Below are positions 11,645 through 20,351 of a stretch of DNA of 42,751 bases, piece by piece; the first letter of the stretch is position 1, and each line of letters opens with the position of its first letter. The stretch comes from CAMAVH01 sp036500145. GTDB taxonomy: Bacteria > Pseudomonadota > Alphaproteobacteria > SMXQ01. The stretch lies in contig DASYCO010000028.1 in the NCBI GenBank assembly GCA_036500145.1, positions 1-42,751 of the forward strand, in the 5' to 3' direction. The notes beneath the pieces were generated by a model, which was not told where the DNA came from, did not search any database, and saw nothing but the letters and a program-made list of their open reading frames with translations. The position numbers and the translations under genes were made by a program.

Positions 11645-11675
11645 CTGTCACATAACTTTCACATAACTGTAGTAT
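11645..11675 (+). promoter_or_regulatory. Pho box and -10 of the pstS promoter
   Basis: Direct repeats CTGTCAC (11645-11651) and CTTTCAC (11656-11662), each followed by ATAA, with a third partial copy CTGTAGT at 11667. This is the 7+4 nt, 11-bp-period arrangement of PhoB-binding Pho boxes. TAGTAT at 11670-11675 is a plausible -10, so the box would replace the -35 as in other PhoB-activated promoters. The implied leader before pstS is about 110 nt. Confidence 0.9.
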
Positions 11676-11792
11676 TTGTGACCTCGGAGCCCCCTAGTCT
11701 GCGCCGCGCAAGCTCGGGGCGCATCAAAGGCCCTGATCGCGTCCCTCGGATTTTTCGTCCGAACATTCCACAAACCCTACGGGAGTCCCTCC

Positions 11793-12842
11793 ATGCGCAT
11801 GACAGCGAGCCTCGTCGCGGCGGCTGCGGCCATTTCCACGGTTTTCGCCGTGAACGCCGCCACTGCGGCCGACATTTCCGGCGCCGGTGCCAGCTTTCCC
11901 TACCCGATCTACTCGAAGTGGGCTGACGCCTACCAGAAGGAGACCGGCAACCGCCTGAACTACCAGTCGATCGGTTCCGGCGGCGGCATCAAGCAGATCC
12001 AGGCCAAGACCGTCACCTTCGGCGCCTCGGACATGCCGCTCAGCCAGGAAGACCTCGCGAAGGACGGCCTCGTCCAGTTCCCGACCGTCATGGGCGGCAT
12101 CGTTCCCGTCGCCAACCTCGACGGCGTGAAGCCGGGCGAGATGGTCCTCGACGGCAAGACGCTCGCCGACATCTACCTCGGCAAGATCAAGAAGTGGGAC
12201 GACGCCGCCATCGCGAAGCTGAACCCGTCGGTGAAGCTGCCGTCGCAGGCGATCGCCGTGGTCTACCGCTCCGACGCGTCGGGCACGACCTTCGTGTTCT
12301 CCGACTACCTCGCGCGCGTCAGCCCCGAGTTCAAGTCCAAGGTCGGCGTGAACACCTCGGTCGAGTGGCCGGGCGGCATCGGCGGCAAGGGCAATGAAGG
12401 CGTTGCCGGCACCGTCAGCCAGACCAAGGGCGCCATCGGCTACGTCGAGACGGCCTACGCCAAGCAGAACAAGCTGACCTTCGCGAAGATGATCAACAAG
12501 GCCGGCAAGACCGTGAACCCGGAAATCCCGGCGTTCCAGTCCGCTGCTGCCAACGCCGACTGGGCTGGCACTCCGGGCTTCGCCGTTCTCCTGAACGACG
12601 AGCCGGGCGACAACTCTTGGCCGATCACCAGCGCCACCTTCATCCTGATGCACAAGCAGGCGCAGGACGCGGCGGCTTCGGCCGAAGCGCTGAAGTTCTT
12701 CAACTGGGCCTACGGCCCGACGGGCGACAAGCTGGCCGAGGAACTCGACTACGTTCCGCTGCCGGACAACGTCATCGACCTGATCAAGAAGACCTGGACG
12801 AACGAGATCAAGTCGAACGGCCAGCCTGTCTACAAGATGTAA
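11793..12842 (+). CDS. pstS: Phosphate ABC transporter substrate-binding protein PstS
   Basis: 349-residue periplasmic phosphate-binding protein. An N-terminal signal peptide (~25 residues, hydrophobic core VAAAAAISTVFAV, cleavage near AATAA) is followed directly by ISGAGASFPYPIYSKW, the typical mature PstS start. Further family segments are GSGGGIKQI, FGASDMPLS and YRSDASGTT, which supply phosphate-coordinating hydroxyls and backbone amides. A GGGAG ribosome-binding sequence precedes the ATG. It is the first gene after the Pho box and is followed by an intercistronic hairpin, which fits the usual need for more binding protein than permease. Confidence 0.98.
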   Translation: MRMTASLVAAAAAISTVFAVNAATAADISGAGASFPYPIYSKWADAYQKETGNRLNYQSIGSGGGIKQIQAKTVTFGASDMPLSQEDLAKDGLVQFPTVMGGIVPVANLDGVKPGEMVLDGKTLADIYLGKIKKWDDAAIAKLNPSVKLPSQAIAVVYRSDASGTTFVFSDYLARVSPEFKSKVGVNTSVEWPGGIGGKGNEGVAGTVSQTKGAIGYVETAYAKQNKLTFAKMINKAGKTVNPEIPAFQSAAANADWAGTPGFAVLLNDEPGDNSWPITSATFILMHKQAQDAAASAEALKFFNWAYGPTGDKLAEELDYVPLPDNVIDLIKKTWTNEIKSNGQPVYKM

Positions 12843-12865
12843 TCGACTGATTGCCAAGTGCCTAC

Positions 12866-12889
12866 GGGGGCCGGAGAGATCCGGCCCCC
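12866..12889 (+). terminator. pstS-pstC intercistronic stem-loop with GAGA tetraloop
   Basis: Perfect 10-bp stem (12866-12875 with 12880-12889) closed by a GAGA loop, a GNRA-type tetraloop. It starts 24 nt after the pstS stop and ends 43 nt before the proposed pstC start. No T-run follows, so partial read-through or 3'-end protection of pstS mRNA is likelier than full termination. Confidence 0.7.
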
Positions 12890-12932
12890 ACCTTCTGCTT
12901 CCTCGCCAACAATCACGGACAACGGTGCCATC

Positions 12933-13922
12933 GTGGCGGAATTAAGCGTCGACACTTCGATCACGGCGGCCAACGTCGACCGGTCACGCGCGCTGAAGCG
13001 CTTCGCGTGGACGGATGCCTTCTTCCGGAGCCTGACGCGCGTCTGCGCGATCTCCGTGCTGGTCATCCTCGGCGCGATCATGTTCTCGCTGCTCGAGGGC
13101 TCGATCCCGGCGCTCAGCAAGTTCAAGTTCGACTTCCTGGTGACGGAGCGCTGGAACCCGGTGACCAACGTGTTCGGCGCGCTGGCGCCGATCTACGGCA
13201 CCCTGGTGACTTCCTTCATCGCCATGCTGATCGCCGTGCCCGTGGGCATCGGCATCGCCATCTTCCTCACCGAGCTCTGCCCGCCGATGATCCGCCGCCC
13301 GATCGGCATCGCCATCGAGCTGCTCGCCGGCATCCCCAGCATCATCTACGGCATCTGGGGCCTGTTCGTGTTCGCGCCCTTCCTGCAGAGCCATGTGCAG
13401 CCCTTCCTGATCGCGGTCTTCGAGGACGTGCCCGTGCTGAACGGCATCTTCGCCGGCCCGCCCTACGGCATCGGCATCCTGACGGCCTCGCTCATCCTCG
13501 TCATCATGGTGCTGCCCTTCATCGTCGCCATCACGCGCGACGTCTTCGAGACGGTCCCCAGCGTGCTGCGCGAATCGGCCTACGGCCTCGGCTGCACCAC
13601 CTGGGAAGTGACGCGCAACGTCGTGCTGCCCTTCACCCGCGTCGGCGTCATCGGCGGCATCATGCTGGCCCTGGGCCGCGCGCTCGGCGAGACCATGGCG
13701 GTCACCTTCGTCATCGGCAACGCGCACCGCATCTCCGAATCGATCCTGGCGCCGGGCACCACCATCTCGGCGACCATCGCCAACGAATTCGCGGAAGCCG
13801 TCGGCGAGGTCTACTTCTCCTCGCTGATCGCGCTCGGCCTCATCCTCTTCTTCATCACCTTCCTCGTGCTCGCGGCGGCCCGCTACATGCTGCTACGGCT
13901 CGAAAAAATGGCGGGAAACTAA
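12933..13922 (+). CDS. pstC: Phosphate ABC transporter permease PstC
   Basis: Inner-membrane permease subunit, about 329 residues from the GTG at 12933. The frame stays open upstream to a GTG at 12858, but that start would place the pstS-pstC hairpin inside the gene, so the later one is preferred. Hydrophobic segments run from about residue 30 (ISVLVILGAIMFSLL) to the C-terminus. The binding-protein-dependent permease (EAA-type) loop is near LRESAYGLGCTTWEVTRNVVLP, and GRALGETMAVTFVIG is the PstC signature segment. It pairs with PstA as the channel energised by PstB. Confidence 0.95.
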   Translation: MAELSVDTSITAANVDRSRALKRFAWTDAFFRSLTRVCAISVLVILGAIMFSLLEGSIPALSKFKFDFLVTERWNPVTNVFGALAPIYGTLVTSFIAMLIAVPVGIGIAIFLTELCPPMIRRPIGIAIELLAGIPSIIYGIWGLFVFAPFLQSHVQPFLIAVFEDVPVLNGIFAGPPYGIGILTASLILVIMVLPFIVAITRDVFETVPSVLRESAYGLGCTTWEVTRNVVLPFTRVGVIGGIMLALGRALGETMAVTFVIGNAHRISESILAPGTTISATIANEFAEAVGEVYFSSLIALGLILFFITFLVLAAARYMLLRLEKMAGN

Positions 13923-13926
13923 GACC

Positions 13927-14790
13927 ATGAAGACCCCCTCGATCGACATGGGCCGCTACAGGCGCCGCATCGGCCGCAACCGCATGTACATGACGCTGTC
14001 GCTCTGCGCGACCGCCTTCGGCCTGAGCTGGCTGGCGCTGATCCTCGGCACGCTCGTCGTCAACGGCGTCGCCGGCCTCGGCCTGCACGTCTTCACCGAG
14101 ATGACGCCGCCGCCCGGCGGCGAAGGCGGCCTCGCCAACGCCATCGTCGGCAGCCTGATCATGACCGGCCTCGCCGTCGCCATCGGCACGCCGATCGGCA
14201 CGCTGGCCGGCACCTACATGGCGGAATATGGCCGCTACGACCGGCTGACCCCGGTCATCCGCTTCATCAACGACATCCTGCTGTCGGCGCCGTCCATCGT
14301 CATCGGCCTGTTCATCTACGAGATCGTCGTCCGCCCGATGGGCCACTTCTCGGGCCTCGCCGGCGCCATCGCGCTGGCCGTGATCGTGCTGCCGGTCGTC
14401 GTGCGCACGACCGAGGACATGCTGATCCTGGTGCCGAACCAGCTGCGCGAGGCGGCCGCCGCCCTCGGCACGCCGACCTGGTACATCATCGCCAAGGTCG
14501 GCTACCGCGCGGCGCGCACCGGCATCATCACCGGCGTGCTGCTCGCGGTCGCCCGCATCTCCGGCGAGACCGCGCCGCTGCTCTTCACGGCGCTGAACAA
14601 CCAGTTCTGGAGCGCGAACCTGGACAAGCCGATGCCCAGCCTGCCGGTCATCATCTTCCAGTTCGCTTTGAGTCCTTACGAAAACTGGCGCGAACTGGCC
14701 TGGGCCGGCGCGCTCCTTATCACGCTCGCCGTGCTGACGCTCAGCATCCTCGCGCGAGTCCTTTCCAGCAAATCGGGTGGCGAACGATGA
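13927..14790 (+). CDS. pstA: Phosphate ABC transporter permease PstA
   Basis: 287-residue inner-membrane permease, partner of PstC. About six hydrophobic spans are visible, starting at residues ~22-45, with the EAA-type coupling loop around LREAAAALGTPTWYIIAKV and the family segment ISGETAPLLFTA. It begins 4 bp after the pstC stop, and its own stop overlaps the pstB start by 4 bp (ATGA), so translation is probably coupled. Confidence 0.96.
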   Translation: MKTPSIDMGRYRRRIGRNRMYMTLSLCATAFGLSWLALILGTLVVNGVAGLGLHVFTEMTPPPGGEGGLANAIVGSLIMTGLAVAIGTPIGTLAGTYMAEYGRYDRLTPVIRFINDILLSAPSIVIGLFIYEIVVRPMGHFSGLAGAIALAVIVLPVVVRTTEDMLILVPNQLREAAAALGTPTWYIIAKVGYRAARTGIITGVLLAVARISGETAPLLFTALNNQFWSANLDKPMPSLPVIIFQFALSPYENWRELAWAGALLITLAVLTLSILARVLSSKSGGER

Positions 14791-15599
14791 GTATGATGGC
14801 CAATCACCTCGGCGCGAACAGCAGCGCCCGCACGAACGAGAACACGCCGGAGAAGCTCTCCGTGCGCGACCTCTCCTTCTTCTACGGCGAGAACAAGTCG
14901 CTGAAGAACATCTCGCTGCCCCTCTATGACCGCACGGTCACGGCCTTCATCGGCCCGTCGGGCTGCGGCAAGTCGACGCTGCTGCGCTGCCTGAACCGCA
15001 TGTACGAGCTCTACCCGAAGCAGCGCGCCGAGGGCCAGATCCTGCTCGACGGCGAGAACATCCTCGAGGGCAAGCAGGACCTCAACCTGCTGCGCGCCAA
15101 GATCGGCATGGTCTTTCAGAAGCCCACGCCCTTCCCGATGACGATCTACGACAACATAGCCTTCGGCGTGAAGCTCTACGAGAACCTGCCGCGCGCCGAA
15201 ATGAACGAGCGCGTCGAGTCGTCGCTCCGCCGCGCCGCGCTGTGGGACGAGGTGAAGGACAAGCTCAACGCCAGCGGCCTGTCGCTCTCGGGCGGCCAGC
15301 AGCAGCGCCTCTGCATCGCGCGCACCATCGCGGTGCGCCCGGAAGTGATCCTGTTCGACGAGCCCTGCTCGGCCCTCGACCCGATCTCGACCAGCAAGAT
15401 TGAGGAGCTGATCGACGAGCTGAAGGACCAGTACACGATCGCCATCGTCACGCACAACATGCAGCAGGCGGCGCGCGTGTCGGAGTTCACGGCTTTCATG
15501 TACCTCGGCGAGCTGATCGAATTCGACCGCACGGAAAAGATCTTCACGACGCCCAGCGTCAAGAAGACCGAAGAATACGTCACCGGCCGCTTCGGCTGA
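14787..15599 (+). CDS. pstB: Phosphate ABC transporter ATPase PstB
   Basis: 270-residue ATPase that drives phosphate import. Walker A GPSGCGKST (56-64), signature LSGGQQQRLCIARTIA, Walker B ILFDEPCSALDP and the switch histidine in IVTHNMQQA are all intact. The first ~22 residues are polar and not conserved; GTG/ATG alternatives inside this stretch cannot be excluded. It overlaps pstA by ATGA. Confidence 0.98.
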   Translation: MSMMANHLGANSSARTNENTPEKLSVRDLSFFYGENKSLKNISLPLYDRTVTAFIGPSGCGKSTLLRCLNRMYELYPKQRAEGQILLDGENILEGKQDLNLLRAKIGMVFQKPTPFPMTIYDNIAFGVKLYENLPRAEMNERVESSLRRAALWDEVKDKLNASGLSLSGGQQQRLCIARTIAVRPEVILFDEPCSALDPISTSKIEELIDELKDQYTIAIVTHNMQQAARVSEFTAFMYLGELIEFDRTEKIFTTPSVKKTEEYVTGRFG

Positions 15600-15630
15600 T
15601 CGCTGACTTCAGGTAAGGAACGAACAGGCC

Positions 15631-16356
15631 ATGGCCGACCACACCGTAAAATCCTACGACGACGAGCTGAAGAACCTCCACGAGGACATCCTGCGCATGG
15701 GCGGCATCGCCGAAGCGCAGTTCGCCTCGGCGATCCAGGCCGTCACCAAGCGAGACGCCGACGTCGCCGCTCTCACCGTCAAGGGCGACGTGAAGCTCGA
15801 CGAGCTGAACGCGGCCATCGACCAGCGCGTCGTGCGCATGCTGGCCCTGCGCCAGCCGATGGCGAGCGACCTGCGCGAGATCATCTCCTCGCTCAAGATC
15901 GCCGCCGACGTCGAGCGCATCGGCGACTACGCCGCCAACATCGCCAAGCGCTCCATCGCCATCGCCGAAATGCGCCCTGTGAAGCCGCTCAACAGCATCC
16001 CGCGCATGGGCCGCCTCGTGCAGCACCTGATCAAGGACGTGCTCGACGCCTACAACGAGCGCAACGCCGACAAGGCCAAGCAGGTCTGGCTGCGCGACGA
16101 GGAAGTCGACGACGCCTACAACAGCCTGTTCCGCGAGACCCTCACCTACATGATGGAAGACCCGCGCAACATCACGCCCTGCACGCACCTGCTGTTCGTC
16201 GCCAAGAACATCGAGCGCATCGGCGACCATGCCACCAACGTCGCCGAGACCATCTACTTCATCGTCCACGGCACGACCCTCGGCGCCATGCGTCCGAAGG
16301 GCGACTCTTCCAGCTTCTTGGTCGTCAGCCCGGACGACGAGGCCCCGCGCGCGTAA
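15631..16356 (+). CDS. phoU: Phosphate signalling complex accessory protein PhoU
   Basis: 241-residue all-helical regulator that links Pst transport to PhoR and damps the Pho response when phosphate is plentiful. Two PhoU repeats can be seen (about residues 17-105 and 120-208), each with the metal-binding-type ERIGDYA / ERIGDHATN motif. An AGGTAAGGA ribosome-binding stretch precedes the ATG. It is placed 31 bp after pstB and 21 bp before phoB, in the same operon. Confidence 0.97.
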   Translation: MADHTVKSYDDELKNLHEDILRMGGIAEAQFASAIQAVTKRDADVAALTVKGDVKLDELNAAIDQRVVRMLALRQPMASDLREIISSLKIAADVERIGDYAANIAKRSIAIAEMRPVKPLNSIPRMGRLVQHLIKDVLDAYNERNADKAKQVWLRDEEVDDAYNSLFRETLTYMMEDPRNITPCTHLLFVAKNIERIGDHATNVAETIYFIVHGTTLGAMRPKGDSSSFLVVSPDDEAPRA

Positions 16357-16377
16357 GAAATCCCAAAGGCGTAAACC

Positions 16378-17088
16378 ATGAAACCTCTCATTTTGCTGGT
16401 CGAAGACGAGGAAGCGCTGCTCACCGTGCTGCGCTACAACCTCGAGCGAGAAGGCTTCGAGGTGATGACGGCGACCAACGGCGAAGAAGGGCTGATGATG
16501 CTCGACGAACGCCGGCCCGACATCATGCTGCTGGACTGGATGCTGCCGCTGGTCTCCGGCATCGAGATCTGCCGCCAGGTGCGCCGCAAGGCGGAGACCC
16601 GCGACATGCCGATCATCATGCTGACGGCGCGCGGCGAGGAAGGCGACAAGATCCGCGCCCTCAACTCCGGCGCCGACGACTACATCACCAAGCCGTTCTC
16701 GCCGAGCGAGCTGATCGCCCGCGTGCAGGCCGTGCTGCGCCGCTCGCGTCCGGCGCTCGCCGCCGAAGCGCTGACCTACGGCGACATCGTCATGGACCTG
16801 GCGGCGCACCGCGTGTTCCGCAACAGCCGCCCGGTGCATCTGCGCCCGACCGAGTTCCGCCTGCTGCGCTTCCTGATCGAGCATCCCGGCCGCGTCTTCT
16901 CGCGCGAGCAGCTGCTCAACGCGGTGTGGACGCACGACACCTACATCGAGCCGCGCACCGTCGACGTGCACATCCGCCGCCTGCGCAAGGCGCTCAACGG
17001 CGGCAACCGCGAAGACGTGATCCGCACCGTGCGCGCCACCGGCTACTCGCTGGAGAGCGACGGCTTCAGCGAAGCCGAGGCCAGCTAG
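16378..17088 (+). CDS. phoB: Phosphate regulon response regulator PhoB
   Basis: 236-residue OmpR-family response regulator. The receiver domain has acidic pocket E9/D10, phosphoacceptor D53 (LLDWML), T83 (MLTARG) and K105 (TKPFSP). The C-terminal winged helix includes FLIEHPGRVFSREQLLNAVW and VDVHIRRLRKAL. Phosphorylated PhoB binds Pho boxes such as the one at 11645. As the last gene of the operon it would be positively autoregulated. Confidence 0.97.
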   Translation: MKPLILLVEDEEALLTVLRYNLEREGFEVMTATNGEEGLMMLDERRPDIMLLDWMLPLVSGIEICRQVRRKAETRDMPIIMLTARGEEGDKIRALNSGADDYITKPFSPSELIARVQAVLRRSRPALAAEALTYGDIVMDLAAHRVFRNSRPVHLRPTEFRLLRFLIEHPGRVFSREQLLNAVWTHDTYIEPRTVDVHIRRLRKALNGGNREDVIRTVRATGYSLESDGFSEAEAS

Positions 17089-17222
17089 GCGCCGCGCCGC
17101 CGTCCGGCGGCGCATCCCCGCAACATGCCCAGCCTGCCGCTGGCGTCGCGCCTGCGGCGGGCTTCGGCGCGTCTAGGGCCGCCCGTCTCCGGCTTGCCGT
17201 TGCGGCACCTTCGACGGCGAAG

Positions 17223-17269
17223 CCTTACCGCGCCTTCGGCGCCTAAGCCCCTTACCGCGCCTTCGGCGC
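17223..17269. repeat. Duplicated 20-bp tail of the AmpG gene, each copy a small hairpin
   Basis: The 20-bp sequence at 17250-17269, which contains the last codons and stop of the minus-strand permease gene, is repeated exactly at 17223-17242. The offset is 27 bp. Each copy holds the inverted repeat GCGCC-TTC-GGCGC, so the pair could act as a terminator between the convergent phoB and permease genes. A local tandem duplication is the simplest explanation. Confidence 0.7.
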
Positions 17270-18565
17270 GAGTCCCGTCTGGCCGCGCTGGATCATCCAG
17301 GCCAGCAGCAGGAGCCCCGGCAGGGCCGCCGCCGCCGAGATGGCGAAGAAGCTCACCCAGTCGACCCGCTCGGCGAGCCAGCCGCCGCCCGACGCCAGCA
17401 TCGTGCGGCCGACCACGGCGAGCGACGAGAACAGCGCATATTGCGTCGCCGTGAAGGAGAAGCTGCAGAGCGACGAGATGTAGGCGACGAAGGCCGCCGA
17501 GCCCATGCCGCCGGTGAAGTTCTCGCTGGCGATGGTCAGCGTGAGGAAGGCCACGTCGTGGCCGACCAGGGCCTGGGCGGCGTACATCAGGTTCGACAGC
17601 ATCTGCAGCACGCCGCAGACCATCAGGGCGCGCAGGATGCCGTAGCGCGCCACGGCGACGCCGCCGGCCGCCGCGCCCGCCAGGGTGGCGAGGAAGCCGA
17701 ACAGCTTGCTGACGCTGGCGATCTCGCCCAGCGTGAAGCCGGTGTCGATGTAGAACTTGTTCGCCATCACGCCGGCGACCGCGTCGCCAAACTTGTAGAG
17801 CACGATGAAGGCGAGGATCTGCGCCCAGCCGGCGCGGCGCAGGAAGTCGCCGAAGGGCATGACGACATGCTCCTTCAGCCAGGCGGCGACGCCCTCCGGG
17901 CGCGCGTGCTGCGCGGCGTCTCCCTGAGGCTCCGGGTTGGACAGGATCGTCGCGATGCCGACGCCGATCAGCACGGCCATCACGGCATAGGCGGCGAACC
18001 AGCCGAAATATTCCGCGATGTAGAGAGCCCCGGCGCCCGACACCAGCATGCCGATGCGGTAGCCGACCTGCACGGCGGCCGAGCCGGCGCCCTGCTCGTC
18101 GGCGCTGAGGATCTCGACGCGGTAGGCGTCGACCACGATGTCCTGGGTCGCCGAGAGGAAGGCGACCAGCACGGCGAAGGCGGCGACGACGAGGGGCTGG
18201 CGTGCCGGGTCGAGCGTGCCGAGCGCCAGGATCGCGGCGAGCAGCGCGAGCTGGCTCGCCACCGCCCAGCCGCGCCGGCGGCCGAGCCAGCGGCCGAGCA
18301 GCGGCACGCGCAGGCCGTCGATCAGCGGCGACCAGACGAACTTGAAGGCATAGGGCACGCCGACCAGCGCGAAGAGCCCGATGGCCGTCTTGGTGACGCC
18401 GGCGGTGGAGAGCCAGGCCGAGAGCGTCGCGCCGGTCAGCGCCAGCGGCAGGCCCGACGAGAAGCCGAGCAGCAGGATGCAGAGCATCCGCCGGTCGCCG
18501 TAGACCGCCAGGGCGGCGCGCCACCTGGAGGTTCTGGATGCCCCAGCGGCGGCCGGCTCGCCCAT
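17252..18565 (-). CDS. ampG: AmpG-type MFS muropeptide permease
   Basis: 437-residue major-facilitator permease. The first membrane segment and loop (LLLGFSSGLPLALTGATLSA) and the following VGVPYAFKFVWSPLIDGL closely follow AmpG, which imports GlcNAc-anhydroMurNAc peptides for peptidoglycan recycling. About twelve hydrophobic spans follow; this is shorter than the 14-span E. coli protein. The ATG at 18565 starts 2 bp after the stop of the upstream PfkB kinase gene, so the two form one minus-strand unit. A Bax-like glucosaminidase (25307-26419) and a VanX-type dipeptidase (28401-28994) elsewhere in the window deal with related substrates. Confidence 0.85.
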   Translation of the reverse strand: MGEPAAAGASRTSRWRAALAVYGDRRMLCILLLGFSSGLPLALTGATLSAWLSTAGVTKTAIGLFALVGVPYAFKFVWSPLIDGLRVPLLGRWLGRRRGWAVASQLALLAAILALGTLDPARQPLVVAAFAVLVAFLSATQDIVVDAYRVEILSADEQGAGSAAVQVGYRIGMLVSGAGALYIAEYFGWFAAYAVMAVLIGVGIATILSNPEPQGDAAQHARPEGVAAWLKEHVVMPFGDFLRRAGWAQILAFIVLYKFGDAVAGVMANKFYIDTGFTLGEIASVSKLFGFLATLAGAAAGGVAVARYGILRALMVCGVLQMLSNLMYAAQALVGHDVAFLTLTIASENFTGGMGSAAFVAYISSLCSFSFTATQYALFSSLAVVGRTMLASGGGWLAERVDWVSFFAISAAAALPGLLLLAWMIQRGQTGLAPKAR

Positions 18566-18567
18566 GC

Positions 18568-19572
18568 CTAGACTGCCGCGCCGAGCTTGGCCTTCACCAG
18601 GTCAGCGAGCTTGGTCTCGGGCCGCGCGCCGTAATGGCCGATGATCTCCGCCGCGGCAATGGCGCCGATGCGGCCGCAGACGTCGAGGGCGAGGCCGCGC
18701 GTGTAGCCATAGAGGAAGCCGGCGGCATAGAGGTCGCCGGCGCCCGTGGTGTCGACCAGCTTGGCGATCGGCTCGGCCTTGACCGTGTGCACCGCGTCGC
18801 GCGCGACGATTACCGCGCCCTTTTCGCTGCGGGTCAGCGCCGCCACGTCGCAGTCGGCGCGCACCTTGGCTACGGCGTCGTCGAAGTTCGCCGTCTCGTA
18901 GAGCGAGAGGATTTCGGCTTCGTTGGCGAAGAGGATGTCGACATGGCTTTCGACCAGCTTGCGGAAGTCGGCGCGATGGCGGTCGACGCAGAAGGCGTCC
19001 GACAGGGTGAGCGACACCTTGCGGCCGGCCTTGTGGGCGGCGGCGGCGGCGCGCAGGAAAGCCTCCTTCGCCTGCGGCTTGTCCCACAGGTAGCCTTCGA
19101 GATAGGTGACGGAGGCGTCGGCGATCATCGCCTCGTCCACGTCGGCGGGGCCGAGGTCGGTGGAAGCGCCCAGGAAGGTCTGCATGGTGCGCTGCGCGTC
19201 GGCCGTCACGAAGATCAGGCAGCGCGCCGTCGGCAGGCCGTCGGTGGCGGGCGCCGTCTCGTAGCGCACGCCGGCTGCGCGGATGTCATGGGCGAAGATG
19301 CCGCCGAGCTGGTCGTTGCGCACCTTGCCGATGAAGCCGGCGCGGCCGCCGAGCGAGGCGAGGCCCGCCATGCTGTTCGCCGCCGAGCCGCCAGAGGCTT
19401 CGATGGCCGCGTCCATCACCTTGTAGAGGCTTTCGGCGCGGGCGCCGTCGATCAGGGTCATGGCCCCCTTGGCGAGGTCGTGCTGGGCGAGGAACCCGTC
19501 GTTGGCATGGGCGATGACGTCGACGATGGCGTTGCCGATGCCGACGACATCGAGTGTGGCTGACTGGGACAA
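18568..19572 (-). CDS. PfkB-family carbohydrate kinase, adenosine-kinase-like
   Basis: 334-residue ribokinase-type kinase. An N-terminal VVGIGNAIVDVIA strand is followed by the PfkB signature region SGGSAANSMAGLASLGG. The C-terminal DTTGAGDLYAAGFLYG holds the anion hole and catalytic Asp. Substrate is most likely a nucleoside or sugar; alphaproteobacterial relatives are usually annotated adenosine kinase, but this cannot be fixed from sequence alone. The TTG at 19572 is chosen because AAGGAG lies 5 nt upstream on the minus strand. A longer frame from 19596 would bury that ribosome-binding site in the gene. It is cotranscribed with the AmpG-type permease downstream. Confidence 0.88.
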   Translation of the reverse strand: MSQSATLDVVGIGNAIVDVIAHANDGFLAQHDLAKGAMTLIDGARAESLYKVMDAAIEASGGSAANSMAGLASLGGRAGFIGKVRNDQLGGIFAHDIRAAGVRYETAPATDGLPTARCLIFVTADAQRTMQTFLGASTDLGPADVDEAMIADASVTYLEGYLWDKPQAKEAFLRAAAAAHKAGRKVSLTLSDAFCVDRHRADFRKLVESHVDILFANEAEILSLYETANFDDAVAKVRADCDVAALTRSEKGAVIVARDAVHTVKAEPIAKLVDTTGAGDLYAAGFLYGYTRGLALDVCGRIGAIAAAEIIGHYGARPETKLADLVKAKLGAAV

Positions 19573-19724
19573 GACGGCTCCTTGGACGCGGATCAAAATG
19601 GAAGGGCGGCGCAGTATAGCCGCCGCACCCGTCGGAACAATGGGCCCGGCAGCCGAGGCGAACGGCGATTTGAAACCGGCAAAATCCTTCGCCAGGCCAA
19701 GCCTCGCGCGCTATAGGATTGCTC

Positions 19725-20351
19725 ATGTCCATGTTCCCCAGGATCAAGGCTGTGCCGTCCCGCGAATCTCTCCGCCGCGTCCCCGTTTGGGCCATCGCCT
19801 TCGCCGCCCTGGCGCTGGCCGCCTGCGGCACGCCGCAGCCGCCGCACGACGCCTATGGCCGCTGGGCGGACACATATCCTGGCCAGGAGGCGGCTCCCGG
19901 CCAGGCGTCTTCCGGTCAGCCGTCTTCCAGTCAGGCGGCGCCGCCCGAACAGGCCGCGCCCGATGCCGCATCCGCATCCGATGCCGCGTCGGCTCCCGCG
20001 CCGCAGCGCCAGGCCTCCTTGCCGCCCGTCCAGCGGCCTCCGGCCGGCGCGACGACGGGCGAGCCGCCGCCGGAGCCGCCGAAGCTCGAGGAGCTGCGCG
20101 GCCTGAACGCGGCGCAGCTCACGGCCCTGCTCGGCAAGCCGACCTTGCTGCGCGACGAGCCGGCGGCGCAGATGTGGCAATACCGCAGCGAGAGCTGCGT
20201 GCTGCATCTTTTCCTCTATCCCGCGCAAGGCGGCGAGAAGCGCGTGCAATATGCCGAGGCGCGCTCACGCCAGATCGGCGCCCCCGCCACGACGACGGGG
20301 CCGAGCGAATGCCTCGCGACCCTGGTCGGCGCTCAGCGCCTGCGCTCGTGA
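19725..20351 (+). CDS. Predicted lipoprotein of unknown function
   Basis: 208-residue protein with a lipoprotein signal: basic N-region, hydrophobic core VWAIAFAALALA, then lipobox LAAC with the modified Cys at about residue 34. An Ala/Pro/Gln-rich linker of ~70 residues follows. The C-terminal domain (LRGLNAAQLTALLGKP ... QMWQYRSESCVLHLFLY) looks like a conserved globular module of alphaproteobacterial envelope lipoproteins; its function is not known to me. AGGA sits 6 nt before the ATG at 19725. It diverges from the PfkB kinase and is followed by a Rieske oxygenase gene through a short overlapping ORF. Confidence 0.8.
   Translation: MSMFPRIKAVPSRESLRRVPVWAIAFAALALAACGTPQPPHDAYGRWADTYPGQEAAPGQASSGQPSSSQAAPPEQAAPDAASASDAASAPAPQRQASLPPVQRPPAGATTGEPPPEPPKLEELRGLNAAQLTALLGKPTLLRDEPAAQMWQYRSESCVLHLFLYPAQGGEKRVQYAEARSRQIGAPATTTGPSECLATLVGAQRLRS

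Noticed and set aside
12858..12932. Upstream GTG start for pstC
   Set aside because: It would put the strong pstS-pstC hairpin inside the coding sequence and adds a Pro/Ser-rich tail unlike PstC.
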